DNA from: Poriferisodalis sp965231925
Lineage (GTDB): Bacteria; Actinomycetota; Acidimicrobiia; Acidimicrobiales; Poriferisodalaceae
Assembly: GCA_965231925.1 (NCBI GenBank)
Contig: OZ246894.1
Span: 2,666,001-2,730,000 of the forward strand
Direction of reading: 5' to 3'
Length of the DNA: 64,000 nt
Of this stretch, positions 17,432-26,399 are shown in pieces. The notes below the pieces were generated by a model. That model saw only the letters and a program-made list of their open reading frames with translations. It did not search any database and was not told the DNA's origin. Within the stretch, counting starts at the first letter, position 1; each line of letters opens with the position of its first letter. The translations under genes and the position numbers were made by a program.

Positions 17432-19783
17432 TCAGCTCGCGGCGGCGTTGACTGCTTCCCACACACGCTGAGGCGAGACCGGGATGTCGATGTGGGTCAC
17501 GCCGAGGTGCGCAACAGCATCGATGACGGCGTTCTGCACCGCGGGCGGGGCCGCAATGGCACCGTTCTCACCGATGCCGCGGGCGCCCAGCTCGTTGCGG
17601 TCGGTGGGGGTGCCGAGCCGAGCCGTCTCGATTGCAGGCACGTCTGGGGCTGCGGGGATCAGGTAGTCGACCAACGTCGTCGTGCGAGGCGTGCCGTCGG
17701 CGTCCCATTGGGCGAGCTCCATGAGCGCCTGGGAGATGCCCGCAACGGCTCCCCCGTGCTGCTGGCCCTCGACCGAGGTCTCATGGAGCATCCGCCCGCA
17801 GTCGTCGACCGCTGCGAATGCGAGCAGACGGACACGGCCGGTCTCCGCGTCGACTTCCACGGCAGCGGCGTGCGTGCCGTAGGGGTGAGTCGGTCCGCTT
17901 CGCCGCTCGTTGGCGGTCACGCTGATGCCATCGGGTGCGGCCGTCGCGATGTCGGTCCAGTTGGCCAACCGGGACGGCACCCCGGCCACATGCGCTCCGT
18001 CGGGTGTGACCTCGATGTCGTCTGGGCTGGCTTCGAGCAATTCGGCCGCGACCTCGCAGATGCGGGCGCGCAATTCGGTCGCAGCCTCGGCGATCTGGCT
18101 GCCCAGAACGAACGATGTGCGTGAGCCGCCAGTGACGCCGCCCGAGGTGGACGTGGCCGAATCCGCATCGTTGACCCGCACCGCATCGGCGGCGACCCCA
18201 ACCCTCGCGCTCGTGATCTGCGCCCACAGGCTGTGGTGGCCCTGGCCATGGCCGTGGCTGCCGCAGGTCACCAGCACGCTGCCATCAGCGCCCAGTTCCA
18301 GCGAGGCGTAGTCGGGATCATCTCCGCTGCCCGATGTCTGGCTGTAACAGCCGTATCCGACGCCGATCAGCCTGGTCCGGTCGCCGCCGGCGCGGCGTTC
18401 CGCAGCGAGCGTCCGCCAGCGCTTCGCGTCGATGAGGTCGTGGGCAGCCTGTAATGCCCCCTGCGGATCGCCGCTGTCGAGCGTGATGCCGGTGCCGGTG
18501 TCATACGGCAGCTCGCTAGCACCCAGCAGGTTGCGCTGACGCACATCGGCCGGGTCGAGGCCGAGTTCGCGGGCGCCGGCGTCGATGGCCCGTTCGAGCG
18601 CGGCGTTCACCTCGGGTTGGCCGGCGCCACGGTAGGCGCCTGTCGGCGGCGCATTGGTGACCGCTGACCCGATGCGGTAGCGCAGCCGCGGCACCCGGTA
18701 CAGGCCGGTGCTCTGGCGGTAGCTGGCCGCGGTCAGCATCGGCGCCATGTGGGGGTAGGCGCCTGCGTCGCACCACATCACGACATCGATCCCGACGATG
18801 CGGCCGTCGGTGTCGAAGCCCATGCGGATGCGGTGTCGCTGACCGCGCCCGTAGGGCATCGAGATGAACTGCTCCTGGCGGCTTTCCACCCAGCGCACGG
18901 GGCGGTCCAGCAGCTGGGCGGCCCGTGCCACCACGAAGAACTCCGGCATGGGGTCGCCGCGGCCGCCGAAGCCGCCGCCCACATGGGGCTCTCGGACCCG
19001 TACGGCGGTCACCGGGATGCCCAGCATGCGGCGGTACAGGTACGGCGCACTGTGCACGCCCTGGCCGGTGCTCCAGATGTCGAGTTCGCAATCGGGTGAT
19101 GCTCCGTCGGCCAGCGATGTCCCACGGATTACTTCGAACGGCGTCGCCACGATGGCGCACGGCTCGATCGGCACCGAGCTGATGCGGCCGTTCTCGCACA
19201 CCAGCTCGACCACGCAGTGCGCTCCCGCACAGGGATCCTCGCCGGTCTCGGCCGGCGGCGCTGCGGAATCGTCAAGCTCGGTGGGCGCTGACAGGAACCC
19301 CCCGCTGTCAGGCGGGTCCAGCGGGTGCACCACATTGGTGCCGGCATCGGGGTAGAGCAGCACGTCGTCGGCCGCAGCCAGCTCGACGTCGATGACCGCC
19401 GGCAGCTCATCGATGTCGACAACGACGAGCTCTGCAGCGTCGAGGGCACTGGCCGGCGACTCGGCCAGGACCACCGCGACCGGTTCGCCGACAAACCGGA
19501 CCCGTCCCTGCGCCAGCAGCGGTCGCGCCATCTGCCCGCCCATGGTGGTGGCGCGGTAGTACTCGAGCGGCGCCAGCCCGAGTCCCGCCGCTTCGAAGAC
19601 GGCAACCACGCCAGCAGCCTGTTCGGCCTCGCGCATATCGACGTTGCGCAACTCGCCGTGGGCCGCCGTCGAGCGCACGAACGCAGCGTGCAGGCAGCCG
19701 TCTGGCAGCGGCAAGTCGGCGGTGAAGCGAGCCGTTCCGCGCAGCATCGGAACATCCTCAGACGCGAGTCGAGCAGTCGCCAT
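17432..19783 (-). CDS. Molybdenum hydroxylase large subunit (CoxL/xanthine dehydrogenase family)
   Basis: A 783-aa protein with the N-terminal ald-oxidase/xanthine-dehydrogenase hammerhead domain and the C-terminal molybdopterin domain. The cofactor loop HVGGGFGGRGD, the loop AYRGAGQPE near residue 381 and the catalytic Glu in GARGIGENG near residue 738 are intact. AYRGAG is the form II-like loop, not the AYxCSFR of true CO dehydrogenase, so an aldehyde or N-heterocycle oxidase is more likely. The usual FAD (CoxM) and 2Fe-2S (CoxS) genes are not adjacent, which is unusual. Confidence 0.88.
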   Translation of the reverse strand: MATARLASEDVPMLRGTARFTADLPLPDGCLHAAFVRSTAAHGELRNVDMREAEQAAGVVAVFEAAGLGLAPLEYYRATTMGGQMARPLLAQGRVRFVGEPVAVVLAESPASALDAAELVVVDIDELPAVIDVELAAADDVLLYPDAGTNVVHPLDPPDSGGFLSAPTELDDSAAPPAETGEDPCAGAHCVVELVCENGRISSVPIEPCAIVATPFEVIRGTSLADGASPDCELDIWSTGQGVHSAPYLYRRMLGIPVTAVRVREPHVGGGFGGRGDPMPEFFVVARAAQLLDRPVRWVESRQEQFISMPYGRGQRHRIRMGFDTDGRIVGIDVVMWCDAGAYPHMAPMLTAASYRQSTGLYRVPRLRYRIGSAVTNAPPTGAYRGAGQPEVNAALERAIDAGARELGLDPADVRQRNLLGASELPYDTGTGITLDSGDPQGALQAAHDLIDAKRWRTLAAERRAGGDRTRLIGVGYGCYSQTSGSGDDPDYASLELGADGSVLVTCGSHGHGQGHHSLWAQITSARVGVAADAVRVNDADSATSTSGGVTGGSRTSFVLGSQIAEAATELRARICEVAAELLEASPDDIEVTPDGAHVAGVPSRLANWTDIATAAPDGISVTANERRSGPTHPYGTHAAAVEVDAETGRVRLLAFAAVDDCGRMLHETSVEGQQHGGAVAGISQALMELAQWDADGTPRTTTLVDYLIPAAPDVPAIETARLGTPTDRNELGARGIGENGAIAAPPAVQNAVIDAVAHLGVTHIDIPVSPQRVWEAVNAAAS

Positions 19784-19976
19784 GGGGTCACCGTACCGGC
19801 GCGAGTCATATCGACCAGCGAAGGAGAGAGCCGACCGCGCAGCGTGCTGGCGAGCAGGGCCGCTTCTGCGTCGTCACCAGGCGGTTCGGAGGCGAGCAGA
19901 CCCTCGCCATGGGATCACCGCAGTGGCGTTCGGGGGTTCCTCCTCTTCCTCTCTCTAGATGATCAGTCCCACTCAT
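19784..19976. other. Short intergenic region, nothing recognised
   Basis: 193 bp separate the molybdenum-enzyme start from the DUF4143 stop. It should carry the promoter for the molybdenum subunit. I see no clear consensus, hairpin or coding signal. Confidence 0.4.
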
Positions 19977-21275
19977 CTAGGGTCCCAGGGCGCAGATCGG
20001 CACGACTGTGACGCCGTCGGGGCGATCGTGAGCGACAGTGCCGAACGCAGTCACGATGATGTGGCGGGCGGGCAGGCCGGCGTGTGCGGGGTCGACGCGG
20101 CTCGCGGTGCTCAGGAGCACTGCTGCGGCGCGATCCATGCGAGCCTGGTCGCCGCCGAGCTTGATCTCGACGGCCATCCAGCGACCGTCAGGGGCCACGA
20201 CCACGGCATCCAGCTCTCCCCCGCCAGCGTCTCGATGATGCAGCACTGCGTACTCGTGCGCATCGGCGTAGACGCGTATGTCGCGGACAGCGAGCGACTC
20301 GAACAGCGGACCCATCGTGCGCAGGTCGGCTGCCAGCCGCGCAGGCGCGATGCCGAGCGCTGCCGCAGCAAGCGAGGGATCGACCAGATGTCGCTTCGGC
20401 GCCTGCCTGGAAGGCGCCTTCGAGAGCAGATGAGGCGACCACGACCGCAGGTCGTCGAGAACGAACAGCCGGTTCAGCGAATCCAGGTAGCGGCTCACCG
20501 TCATGTGGTTCAGCCTGACGCCGTCGCCGCCGGTCTCCCTGCCGAGCGCCGCCTGCGACACCGTGGTCGACACATTGCGGGCAACAGCCCGCAGCAAGCG
20601 ACCGACGCGCACGGGGTCGTGAGCCGACTCGGTCTCCAGCGGCAGGTCCACTCGCATCGTCTCATTGAGATAGGCCCGCAGCAGGCGTTGAGCGGCTGCC
20701 GTTCCCAGATGCAGGTGGCGGGGCCAGCCTCCGCGGCAGATCAACTCGGCGGCGTCAGCTGAGCTGAGCGCCGGCGCGAGCGCAGACACCGGTTCACCGT
20801 CCATCAGCGCCGCCAGCGACACTTCCCCGGAGGAAACGCCGGTCTCCGTCAACGACATCGGGCGCAGCCGCACCCGGATCAGACGACCGGCGCCCGAGTG
20901 GCGAGTGATCGCGTCGGCGCGGAGGTAGGAGCCGGTGAAGATGAACTTCCCGGCTCCGCCGTCGGCATCGGACAGCCCACGTGCCGCGTCCCACACTGCG
21001 GGTGCACGCTGCCACTCGTCGATCAGCCTCGGATGCGGCCCCGCTGCCAAAATCTCGCGCGGCAGCAGTTGTGCCGCTTCAAGCGCGTTCGGATCCTCCG
21101 CGAGCATCGAAGAGCTGCGGGCGCGGCTCAGCCCGAGCCACGTCTTGCCGCATCCCTTGGCGCCTTCGATGAGCACCATCGGCGCTGCCGCGAGCGCTGT
21201 GTCGAGCGTGCGGCCCGCCAGCCGCGCACGGTGCCCGCTGCGGGTGAGCATTGAGGAATCGGCTGCCTCGACCAT
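19977..21275 (-). CDS. AAA ATPase with C-terminal DUF4143
   Basis: A 432-aa protein. Walker A is EGAKGCGKTWLGLS near residues 36-50; the Walker B-like segment is HPRLIDEWQRAPAVWD, then FIFTGSYLRADA. The second half matches DUF4143, with VSRYLDSLNRLFVLDDLRSW and a nuclease-like C-terminus: GGELDAVVVAPDGRWMAVEI, followed by K, gives the D..E.K pattern of PD-(D/E)XK folds. Such proteins are common, often mobile, and poorly understood; toxin-like or defence roles have been suggested. It has its own AT-rich promoter region upstream. Confidence 0.85.
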   Translation of the reverse strand: MVEAADSSMLTRSGHRARLAGRTLDTALAAAPMVLIEGAKGCGKTWLGLSRARSSSMLAEDPNALEAAQLLPREILAAGPHPRLIDEWQRAPAVWDAARGLSDADGGAGKFIFTGSYLRADAITRHSGAGRLIRVRLRPMSLTETGVSSGEVSLAALMDGEPVSALAPALSSADAAELICRGGWPRHLHLGTAAAQRLLRAYLNETMRVDLPLETESAHDPVRVGRLLRAVARNVSTTVSQAALGRETGGDGVRLNHMTVSRYLDSLNRLFVLDDLRSWSPHLLSKAPSRQAPKRHLVDPSLAAAALGIAPARLAADLRTMGPLFESLAVRDIRVYADAHEYAVLHHRDAGGGELDAVVVAPDGRWMAVEIKLGGDQARMDRAAAVLLSTASRVDPAHAGLPARHIIVTAFGTVAHDRPDGVTVVPICALGP

Positions 21276-21320
21276 GGCCGCAGTGTAGTTTTCGAGCAGT
21301 CATAAACATTGCATTTAGAT

Positions 21321-21387
21321 ACGTTTGAACGTAGTGTTTATTCAACTAGAAACGTAGCGTTTGTCAGCTACATGCGTTTGTCAGCGA
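21321..21387. repeat. Short direct-repeat array in AT-rich promoter region
   Basis: This AT-rich gap holds repeated short elements. GCGTTTGTCAGC occurs exactly at 21357-21368 and 21374-21385, 17 bp apart. AACGTAGTGTTTA at 21328-21340 is echoed by AACGTAGCGTTTG at 21351-21363. A further ACGTTTGAAC lies at 21321. The spacing suggests several binding sites for one regulator upstream of the DUF4143 gene (start 21275). Confidence 0.5.
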
Positions 21388-21456
21388 TATGGAGGAATGT
21401 GGGCCAGGAGCAACGAGCAACAACGCGGGAAACCGTGGACAGGGGCCGTGCGAGGC

Positions 21457-23673
21457 CTATTGCCTGACCCGCAGACTGGCTTCAATCTCGGAACGGTGCT
21501 CGTCGAGGTAGGGGGCACGGCGCATCGTCACGCCGACGCCGCCGATGAGGGAGCCGAGCTGGGTCATCGGGCCCCATTCGGTTTCGCCGAACTCGACGGC
21601 GTGGCCATTGGCGGTTGCGACCTCGGAGCCGACGAAGCCCCGCCGCTCGACCGGCAGGTCGCTGGTGCCCTCGGGCGTCGTCTGATGCCAGACCCACTCG
21701 GGGCCGTCGGCACCCGGTATCTCGACGTAGGTGCGGTCGGCTCCGGCGCCCCGGTAGTCCATGCCGCCCGTCTCAGCTTCCGGCCGCCCGGGGTACTGCA
21801 CGAACTCGGCTGCTTGGGCCGCCATGACGGTCTGGGTGAGCGAGGTGCGCACGGTGCGGCCCTCACCGTCGCCGAGCCGCCGGTATAGCGAGCACAGCAC
21901 GCCGAACGCAGCGATCATCGGGGTCGCGGCGTCATGTACCGGCACGGTCAGGAACACCGGTTCGTCCTCGCCCCCCTGTGCAGCCATGATCCCGCCCAGC
22001 GCCTGCAGCAGTGGATCGAAGGCCGGCACATCTGCCATCGAGGGGTCGCGTCCATAGCCGGGACTCTTCACCAGCACCGCATCAGGACGGATGCGGCGCA
22101 AGTCGTCATCGGAGACGCCGAGACGCGCGGCCACCCCAGGTCGGAAGTTCTCCACGATGAGGTCGGCGTCGGCGACGAGCTGAGCCATGACCGCGTGTTC
22201 GGCGGTGTCCTTGAGGTTGAGACAGATCGAGCGCTTGGATTGGTTCCAGCCGTTGAAGTACGGGCCGAGCACACGGAATGGGTCCCCGCCCGGCTGCTCG
22301 ATCTTGGTGACCTCGGCACCGAGCATCGCCAGATGGCGAGTGATGACCGGGCCGGCGATGAACGAACTGAGGTCAACTGCATTCACTCCTCGCAGCGGCG
22401 CCTCGCCGCCTGCGGCCGAGGCAGGTGCCGTCTGTGGGGGCCACGCGCCCTCGTCAATCTCAGCTTGGACGTCTCGGGTGTGCTCCCCCAGCCGTGGCGC
22501 CGGGCGCAGCTCGACCTCCTCGCATCCGTCGATCCACATCGGTTGCGCCGGTGTGCGCACGGCCCCGAGCTCGGGGTGCTCCACGGTGGTCACGAGCCCG
22601 TTTGCGGCGGCGAGCGGTGAGGCGATGAACTCCTCGCGGGTCTGGGTGGGCTGGCACGGCACGTCGTGGGCGCTGAAGATCTGCAGCCAGTCATCGAGCG
22701 GGCGGGCAGCGAAGGCACCTTCCAGGATCGGCGTGATCTCGGCCAGCGGCTCAAGGTCGAGCAGTCCCCACGGCGGGTTGGGGAAGCGCTCGTCTTCGAG
22801 CAGGTCCTCCCGGCCGATGGCGTGCAGCATCGCCACATAGAAGGGATACGTGCCGCAGGCGACGAACATCCAGCGGTCGTCGGCGGCCCGGAACAGCCGG
22901 TACACCGGAAGCCGGCCGGCCGAGCCGAGCGGGCACGAGCCGTCACGATCCAGCCCGGCCATCTCGGGCACTTCGAAGTCGCCGATCTGCATGGCGCCCG
23001 AGCCGGACACTTCCGAGACGGTGTAGATGGGAGCTGCGCCGTGCGCTCGGCGGGCGTACAGGCCGGCTGCAGCAGCCATCGCCCCGAGCATCCCGGCGCC
23101 ATAGGAGGCGAGCGGCACCACCAGCTCGACTGGACCCTCCGCGTAGCTGATCTGGTTCCAGCCGATGCCGGTGACCGCCGCAACCTGCGATGGCGTGCCC
23201 GCACGGGTTGCGTAGGGCCCTTCGTTTCCCCACGTCGGGCATGAGATGACGACAGCGCCTGGGGCAATGGCCCGCACCGCCGACGCCGTCGACCGGTCGG
23301 GGACCAGCACGACGCCGGCGCCGATCAGCAGCTGGCTGAGCGTCGGTGTGTCGAGCGTGGCTGCGGTCGGGCGCAGGATGCCGGGCAGTGACGCCTGCGG
23401 GCCGGTGATGCCGACCGGCAGTGGTGCCCGCTCCCACTCGACGCCGTCGAGCACCACAGAGCGCTTGTTGCGGCTCACGGCCTGGAAGCCTGGGTCGCTG
23501 CGGTAAGGATCGCCACCGGGAGGCTCGACCTTCACCACAGCAGCGCCTTGGTCTGCAAGGAACCGTGCCGCGTACGGTCCGGCGATGCCGGTGGTCAGCT
23601 CGACCACCCGCACCCCGTCGAGACATCTCACCGGTGCGTCACTGCCGGGAGGGGCACCGTCAGCGCTGCTCAC
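21457..23673 (-). CDS. Tandem-domain CaiB/BaiF (family III) CoA-transferase
   Basis: About 738 aa from GTG 23673. The frame stays open farther upstream but crosses the divergent gene, so this start is favoured. Two full CaiB-like halves are fused: GVRVVELTTGIAGPYAARFL starts the first and GVNAVDLSSFIAGPVITRHL the second. The catalytic Asp of the family is present in the second half (AFDPLLQALGG near residue 553). It appears replaced in the first half (AGTPSQVAAVTG near residue 163). The enzyme should move CoA between carboxylic acids, probably with one working site per chain. It diverges from a class II aldolase. Confidence 0.85.
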   Translation of the reverse strand: MSSADGAPPGSDAPVRCLDGVRVVELTTGIAGPYAARFLADQGAAVVKVEPPGGDPYRSDPGFQAVSRNKRSVVLDGVEWERAPLPVGITGPQASLPGILRPTAATLDTPTLSQLLIGAGVVLVPDRSTASAVRAIAPGAVVISCPTWGNEGPYATRAGTPSQVAAVTGIGWNQISYAEGPVELVVPLASYGAGMLGAMAAAAGLYARRAHGAAPIYTVSEVSGSGAMQIGDFEVPEMAGLDRDGSCPLGSAGRLPVYRLFRAADDRWMFVACGTYPFYVAMLHAIGREDLLEDERFPNPPWGLLDLEPLAEITPILEGAFAARPLDDWLQIFSAHDVPCQPTQTREEFIASPLAAANGLVTTVEHPELGAVRTPAQPMWIDGCEEVELRPAPRLGEHTRDVQAEIDEGAWPPQTAPASAAGGEAPLRGVNAVDLSSFIAGPVITRHLAMLGAEVTKIEQPGGDPFRVLGPYFNGWNQSKRSICLNLKDTAEHAVMAQLVADADLIVENFRPGVAARLGVSDDDLRRIRPDAVLVKSPGYGRDPSMADVPAFDPLLQALGGIMAAQGGEDEPVFLTVPVHDAATPMIAAFGVLCSLYRRLGDGEGRTVRTSLTQTVMAAQAAEFVQYPGRPEAETGGMDYRGAGADRTYVEIPGADGPEWVWHQTTPEGTSDLPVERRGFVGSEVATANGHAVEFGETEWGPMTQLGSLIGGVGVTMRRAPYLDEHRSEIEASLRVRQ

Positions 23674-23749
23674 CTCGATGACTGTAGAGGGACGATTCCT
23701 CAGCGTCCCGGCTCTGCGTTCTCGGTCGCCGTGACTCCTGCGTCGTACG

Positions 23750-24553
23750 ATGTCGTCCGTGACGACGACCACCGACACCACCGCAGACCCGTTCACCGAG
23801 ATCCCGATCCCGGAGGCGCCGACGTTCGACACGATCGAGGCCGAGCGCCAGCACCGCAAGGAGCGCCTCGCGTCGGTGTACCGGGCGTTCTCGCTGTTCG
23901 GCTTCGAAGAGGGCGTTGCCGGCCATGTGACCGCACGCGACCCCGAGCTGACCGATCACTTCTGGGTCAACCCGTTCGGCGTCGGGTTCGGCCAGATCAA
24001 GGTGTCGGACCTGCTGCTGGTCGACCACGACGGCAACATCGTGGAGGGTCGCTACCCGCTGAACCAGGCGGCATTCGCCATTCACAGTGAGGTGCACAAG
24101 GCCCGGCCCGACGTGATCGCAGCCGCGCATACCCATTCGCTGTACGGCAAGACGTGGTCGAGCCTCGGACGCCTGCTCGACCCGCTCACCCAGGACGCGT
24201 GCGCGTTCTACGAGGATCATGCTCTCTTTGACGACTTCACCGGCGTGGTGCTCGACACGTCCGAAGGCAAGCGCATCGGCCAGGCGCTCGGCAGCTGCAA
24301 GGCCGTGATCCTGCAGAACCACGGGCTGCTCACCGTCGGCCAGACCGTCGAGGAGGCCGCATGGTGGTTCATCACCATGGAGCGCACCTGCCAGAGCCAG
24401 CTGCTGGCCGAAGCGGCAGGCACGCCGATCCCGATCCGCCACGAGTCCGCCAAGCTCACGGCGACGCAGACCGGCAGCCCGCTGGCCGGCTGGTTCAGCT
24501 ACCAGCCGATCTACGACAAGGTCATCGAGCGCGACCCCAGCTTCCTCGACTGA
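23750..24553 (+). CDS. Class II aldolase/adducin family protein
   Basis: A 267-aa protein with zinc-binding histidines in AAHTHSLYGK near residue 127 and QNHGLLTVG near residue 190. Further family blocks are GFEEGVAGHVTARDPELTDH and DLLLVDHDGNIVEGRYPLNQ. Members include fuculose- and ribulose-phosphate aldolases and decarboxylases, but many are uncharacterised. It diverges from the CoA-transferase over 76 bp and converges on the antiporter. The substrate is unknown. Confidence 0.85.
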   Translation: MSSVTTTTDTTADPFTEIPIPEAPTFDTIEAERQHRKERLASVYRAFSLFGFEEGVAGHVTARDPELTDHFWVNPFGVGFGQIKVSDLLLVDHDGNIVEGRYPLNQAAFAIHSEVHKARPDVIAAAHTHSLYGKTWSSLGRLLDPLTQDACAFYEDHALFDDFTGVVLDTSEGKRIGQALGSCKAVILQNHGLLTVGQTVEEAAWWFITMERTCQSQLLAEAAGTPIPIRHESAKLTATQTGSPLAGWFSYQPIYDKVIERDPSFLD

Positions 24554-24561
24554 ACCGTCCC

Positions 24562-24580
24562 CGGCGGCATATGGCCGCCG
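24562..24580. terminator. Bidirectional hairpin between convergent genes
   Basis: CGGCGGC (24562-24568) pairs perfectly with GCCGCCG (24574-24580) across a 5-base loop, ATATG. It lies exactly between the stops of the class II aldolase (24553) and the antiporter (24587). No T-tract follows, as is common in high-GC actinobacteria. Confidence 0.55.
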
Positions 24581-24586
24581 AGGCAG

Positions 24587-26335
24587 CTAGGAGTCTTCCT
24601 CTTCAGGCCGGGGCACCTCTGCGTGCAACACCGCATGAGTGACAGCCTCGGTTGCCGGCTCGGGCAGCTCGAAGTGGCCGAGCGCGTGAGCAATGAGTGC
24701 ATCGAGAGCGGCCTGCCGCTCGGCGACTACATGATCGACCAGGCCGTCTCGTTCCAGATCGGCAGCATCCGCAGGGTCTGCGGCCCATGCGAGGACGATC
24801 ACATCGGGGTTGTGTTCGCGAGCAATGCGGGCGAACTGCTCGACGACTGAGGGCGGGCTGTCCACCGCGAGCACGATCCGGGCGTCACGCAGGCCCGCCC
24901 GGTCCGCTATGAGGTGCCGCGAGACGTCGCCGGTCAGCACCCGTCGGCCCGTCGAGACACCCCAGCGTTGAGCTTCGGGGTCGATCGACACGATCGTGTA
25001 CGGGATGTGTGCCAGCTCGAGGGCGCTGACGATGCGGCGCGCCCGGGGACCGAATCCGTTCACGACGGCGTGATCCTGCAGCGGCTCGTGCTCGGCGGCG
25101 TCTGCGGTGTCATCGAGGTCGACCGCGGGGCGGCGAGCGGGACTGTCGCTGTTCGCCGCCTCGAGCCGTCCTGCGAGTGATTCGCCCCATCGCACCCCGA
25201 ACGGGCTGAATGCCATCAGCAGCACGGTGACCGCAATGAAGGCGTCGGTGCCGTTGGCGAGGCCGGCCGGAACGAGCCCGGCTTCCTCGCCGGCCCGTTC
25301 GAGGACGAAGGAGAATTCGCCGACCTGTGCCAGCACCAATGCCCCCGACACGACCACCGCACGAGGCTGGCGCAGCAGCAGTGCGGCCGATGCGGTCGCG
25401 AACAGCTTGATGACCACGACGCCGATGGCGAGGCCGATCACCAGCGGCAAGTTGCGGGCGAGGTAGCCGACATCGAGCAGCATGCCGATCGACACGAAGA
25501 ACGTGGCCGAGAACAGGATCTGCAGCGGCATCACCTCGCCGAGCGCCCGCGCGGCGACGCGGCTCTCGCTCACCATCAGCCCGGCAAGGAACGCCCCGAG
25601 CGAGATGGACACGTCGAGCAGGCTCGTCAGGTACGCCGTGCCGAAGCAGATCGCCAGGATGGCCAGCAGGAATACCTCGTGGGACTGGAATCGAGAGACG
25701 TAGCGCAGGAGCGCCGGCATCAGCGTGCGAGCCGCGACGATCACCGCGACGACGATGCCTGCCGCCTTGGCGAGCGCGAGCAGGGCGCTTACGGGACCGG
25801 TGGTCTGCCCGCCGAGCAACGGCACGGCCAGCACCATGGCGACGATTGCCAAGTCCTGGAAGATAAGCAGTGCGATCGACATGTTGCCGGTCGGCGTTGT
25901 GGTCGCCCGCCGTGCGGCCAGCACCTTGAGCACGATGGCGGTGCTGCTGAGCGACACAAGCAAGCCGGTGAACACTGCCGTGCGCCATTCGACGCCGAAG
26001 GCGACAACGATCGCTGTGACGATGCCTGTGGTGAGCCCGACCTGGCTCGCCCCGCCGATCAAGAACATCGACGCGAGCTGTCGCACCCGTTCGAGGCTGA
26101 ACTCGATGCCGAGCGTGAACAGCAGGAGCATCACCCCGATGTCGGCCGACTGGTTCACCAGGTCGATGTCGCTGATGATGCCGATCCCGCTGGGGCCGAT
26201 GACCGCACCCGCGGCGAGGAAGCCAACGATCGGAACGACGCCGATGCGCGCCGACACGAAGGCGATCAGTGTCCCCGCAACCAGCATGATTGCCAGTTCG
26301 GTCAATAGCGGCGGTGCCGACGCAGCAAACAGCAC
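24587..26335 (-). CDS. Monovalent cation:proton antiporter-2 with TrkA-N domain (KefB-like)
   Basis: A 582-aa protein starting at GTG 26335. The first ~380 residues form about 12 membrane helices of the CPA2 fold (LLFTLGIEFSLERVRQLASM, GLLVSLSSTAIVLKVLAARR). A linker leads to an RCK/TrkA-N nucleotide-binding domain (VVNGFGPRARRIVSALELAH). Such proteins exchange K+ or Na+ for H+ under ligand gating. It stands alone; the partner ancillary protein KefF/KefG is not seen nearby. Confidence 0.88.
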   Translation of the reverse strand: MLFAASAPPLLTELAIMLVAGTLIAFVSARIGVVPIVGFLAAGAVIGPSGIGIISDIDLVNQSADIGVMLLLFTLGIEFSLERVRQLASMFLIGGASQVGLTTGIVTAIVVAFGVEWRTAVFTGLLVSLSSTAIVLKVLAARRATTTPTGNMSIALLIFQDLAIVAMVLAVPLLGGQTTGPVSALLALAKAAGIVVAVIVAARTLMPALLRYVSRFQSHEVFLLAILAICFGTAYLTSLLDVSISLGAFLAGLMVSESRVAARALGEVMPLQILFSATFFVSIGMLLDVGYLARNLPLVIGLAIGVVVIKLFATASAALLLRQPRAVVVSGALVLAQVGEFSFVLERAGEEAGLVPAGLANGTDAFIAVTVLLMAFSPFGVRWGESLAGRLEAANSDSPARRPAVDLDDTADAAEHEPLQDHAVVNGFGPRARRIVSALELAHIPYTIVSIDPEAQRWGVSTGRRVLTGDVSRHLIADRAGLRDARIVLAVDSPPSVVEQFARIAREHNPDVIVLAWAADPADAADLERDGLVDHVVAERQAALDALIAHALGHFELPEPATEAVTHAVLHAEVPRPEEEDS

Positions 26336-26399
26336 TTGCCGGCAAGGCTATGGGTGTGCGCGCCTCAGGGTTCGAGCGGCCACCCTATGGCAGGCCGGG

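Noticed and set aside
17432..19783. True aerobic CO dehydrogenase large subunit
   Set aside because: The active-site loop is AYRGAGQ rather than AYxCSFR.
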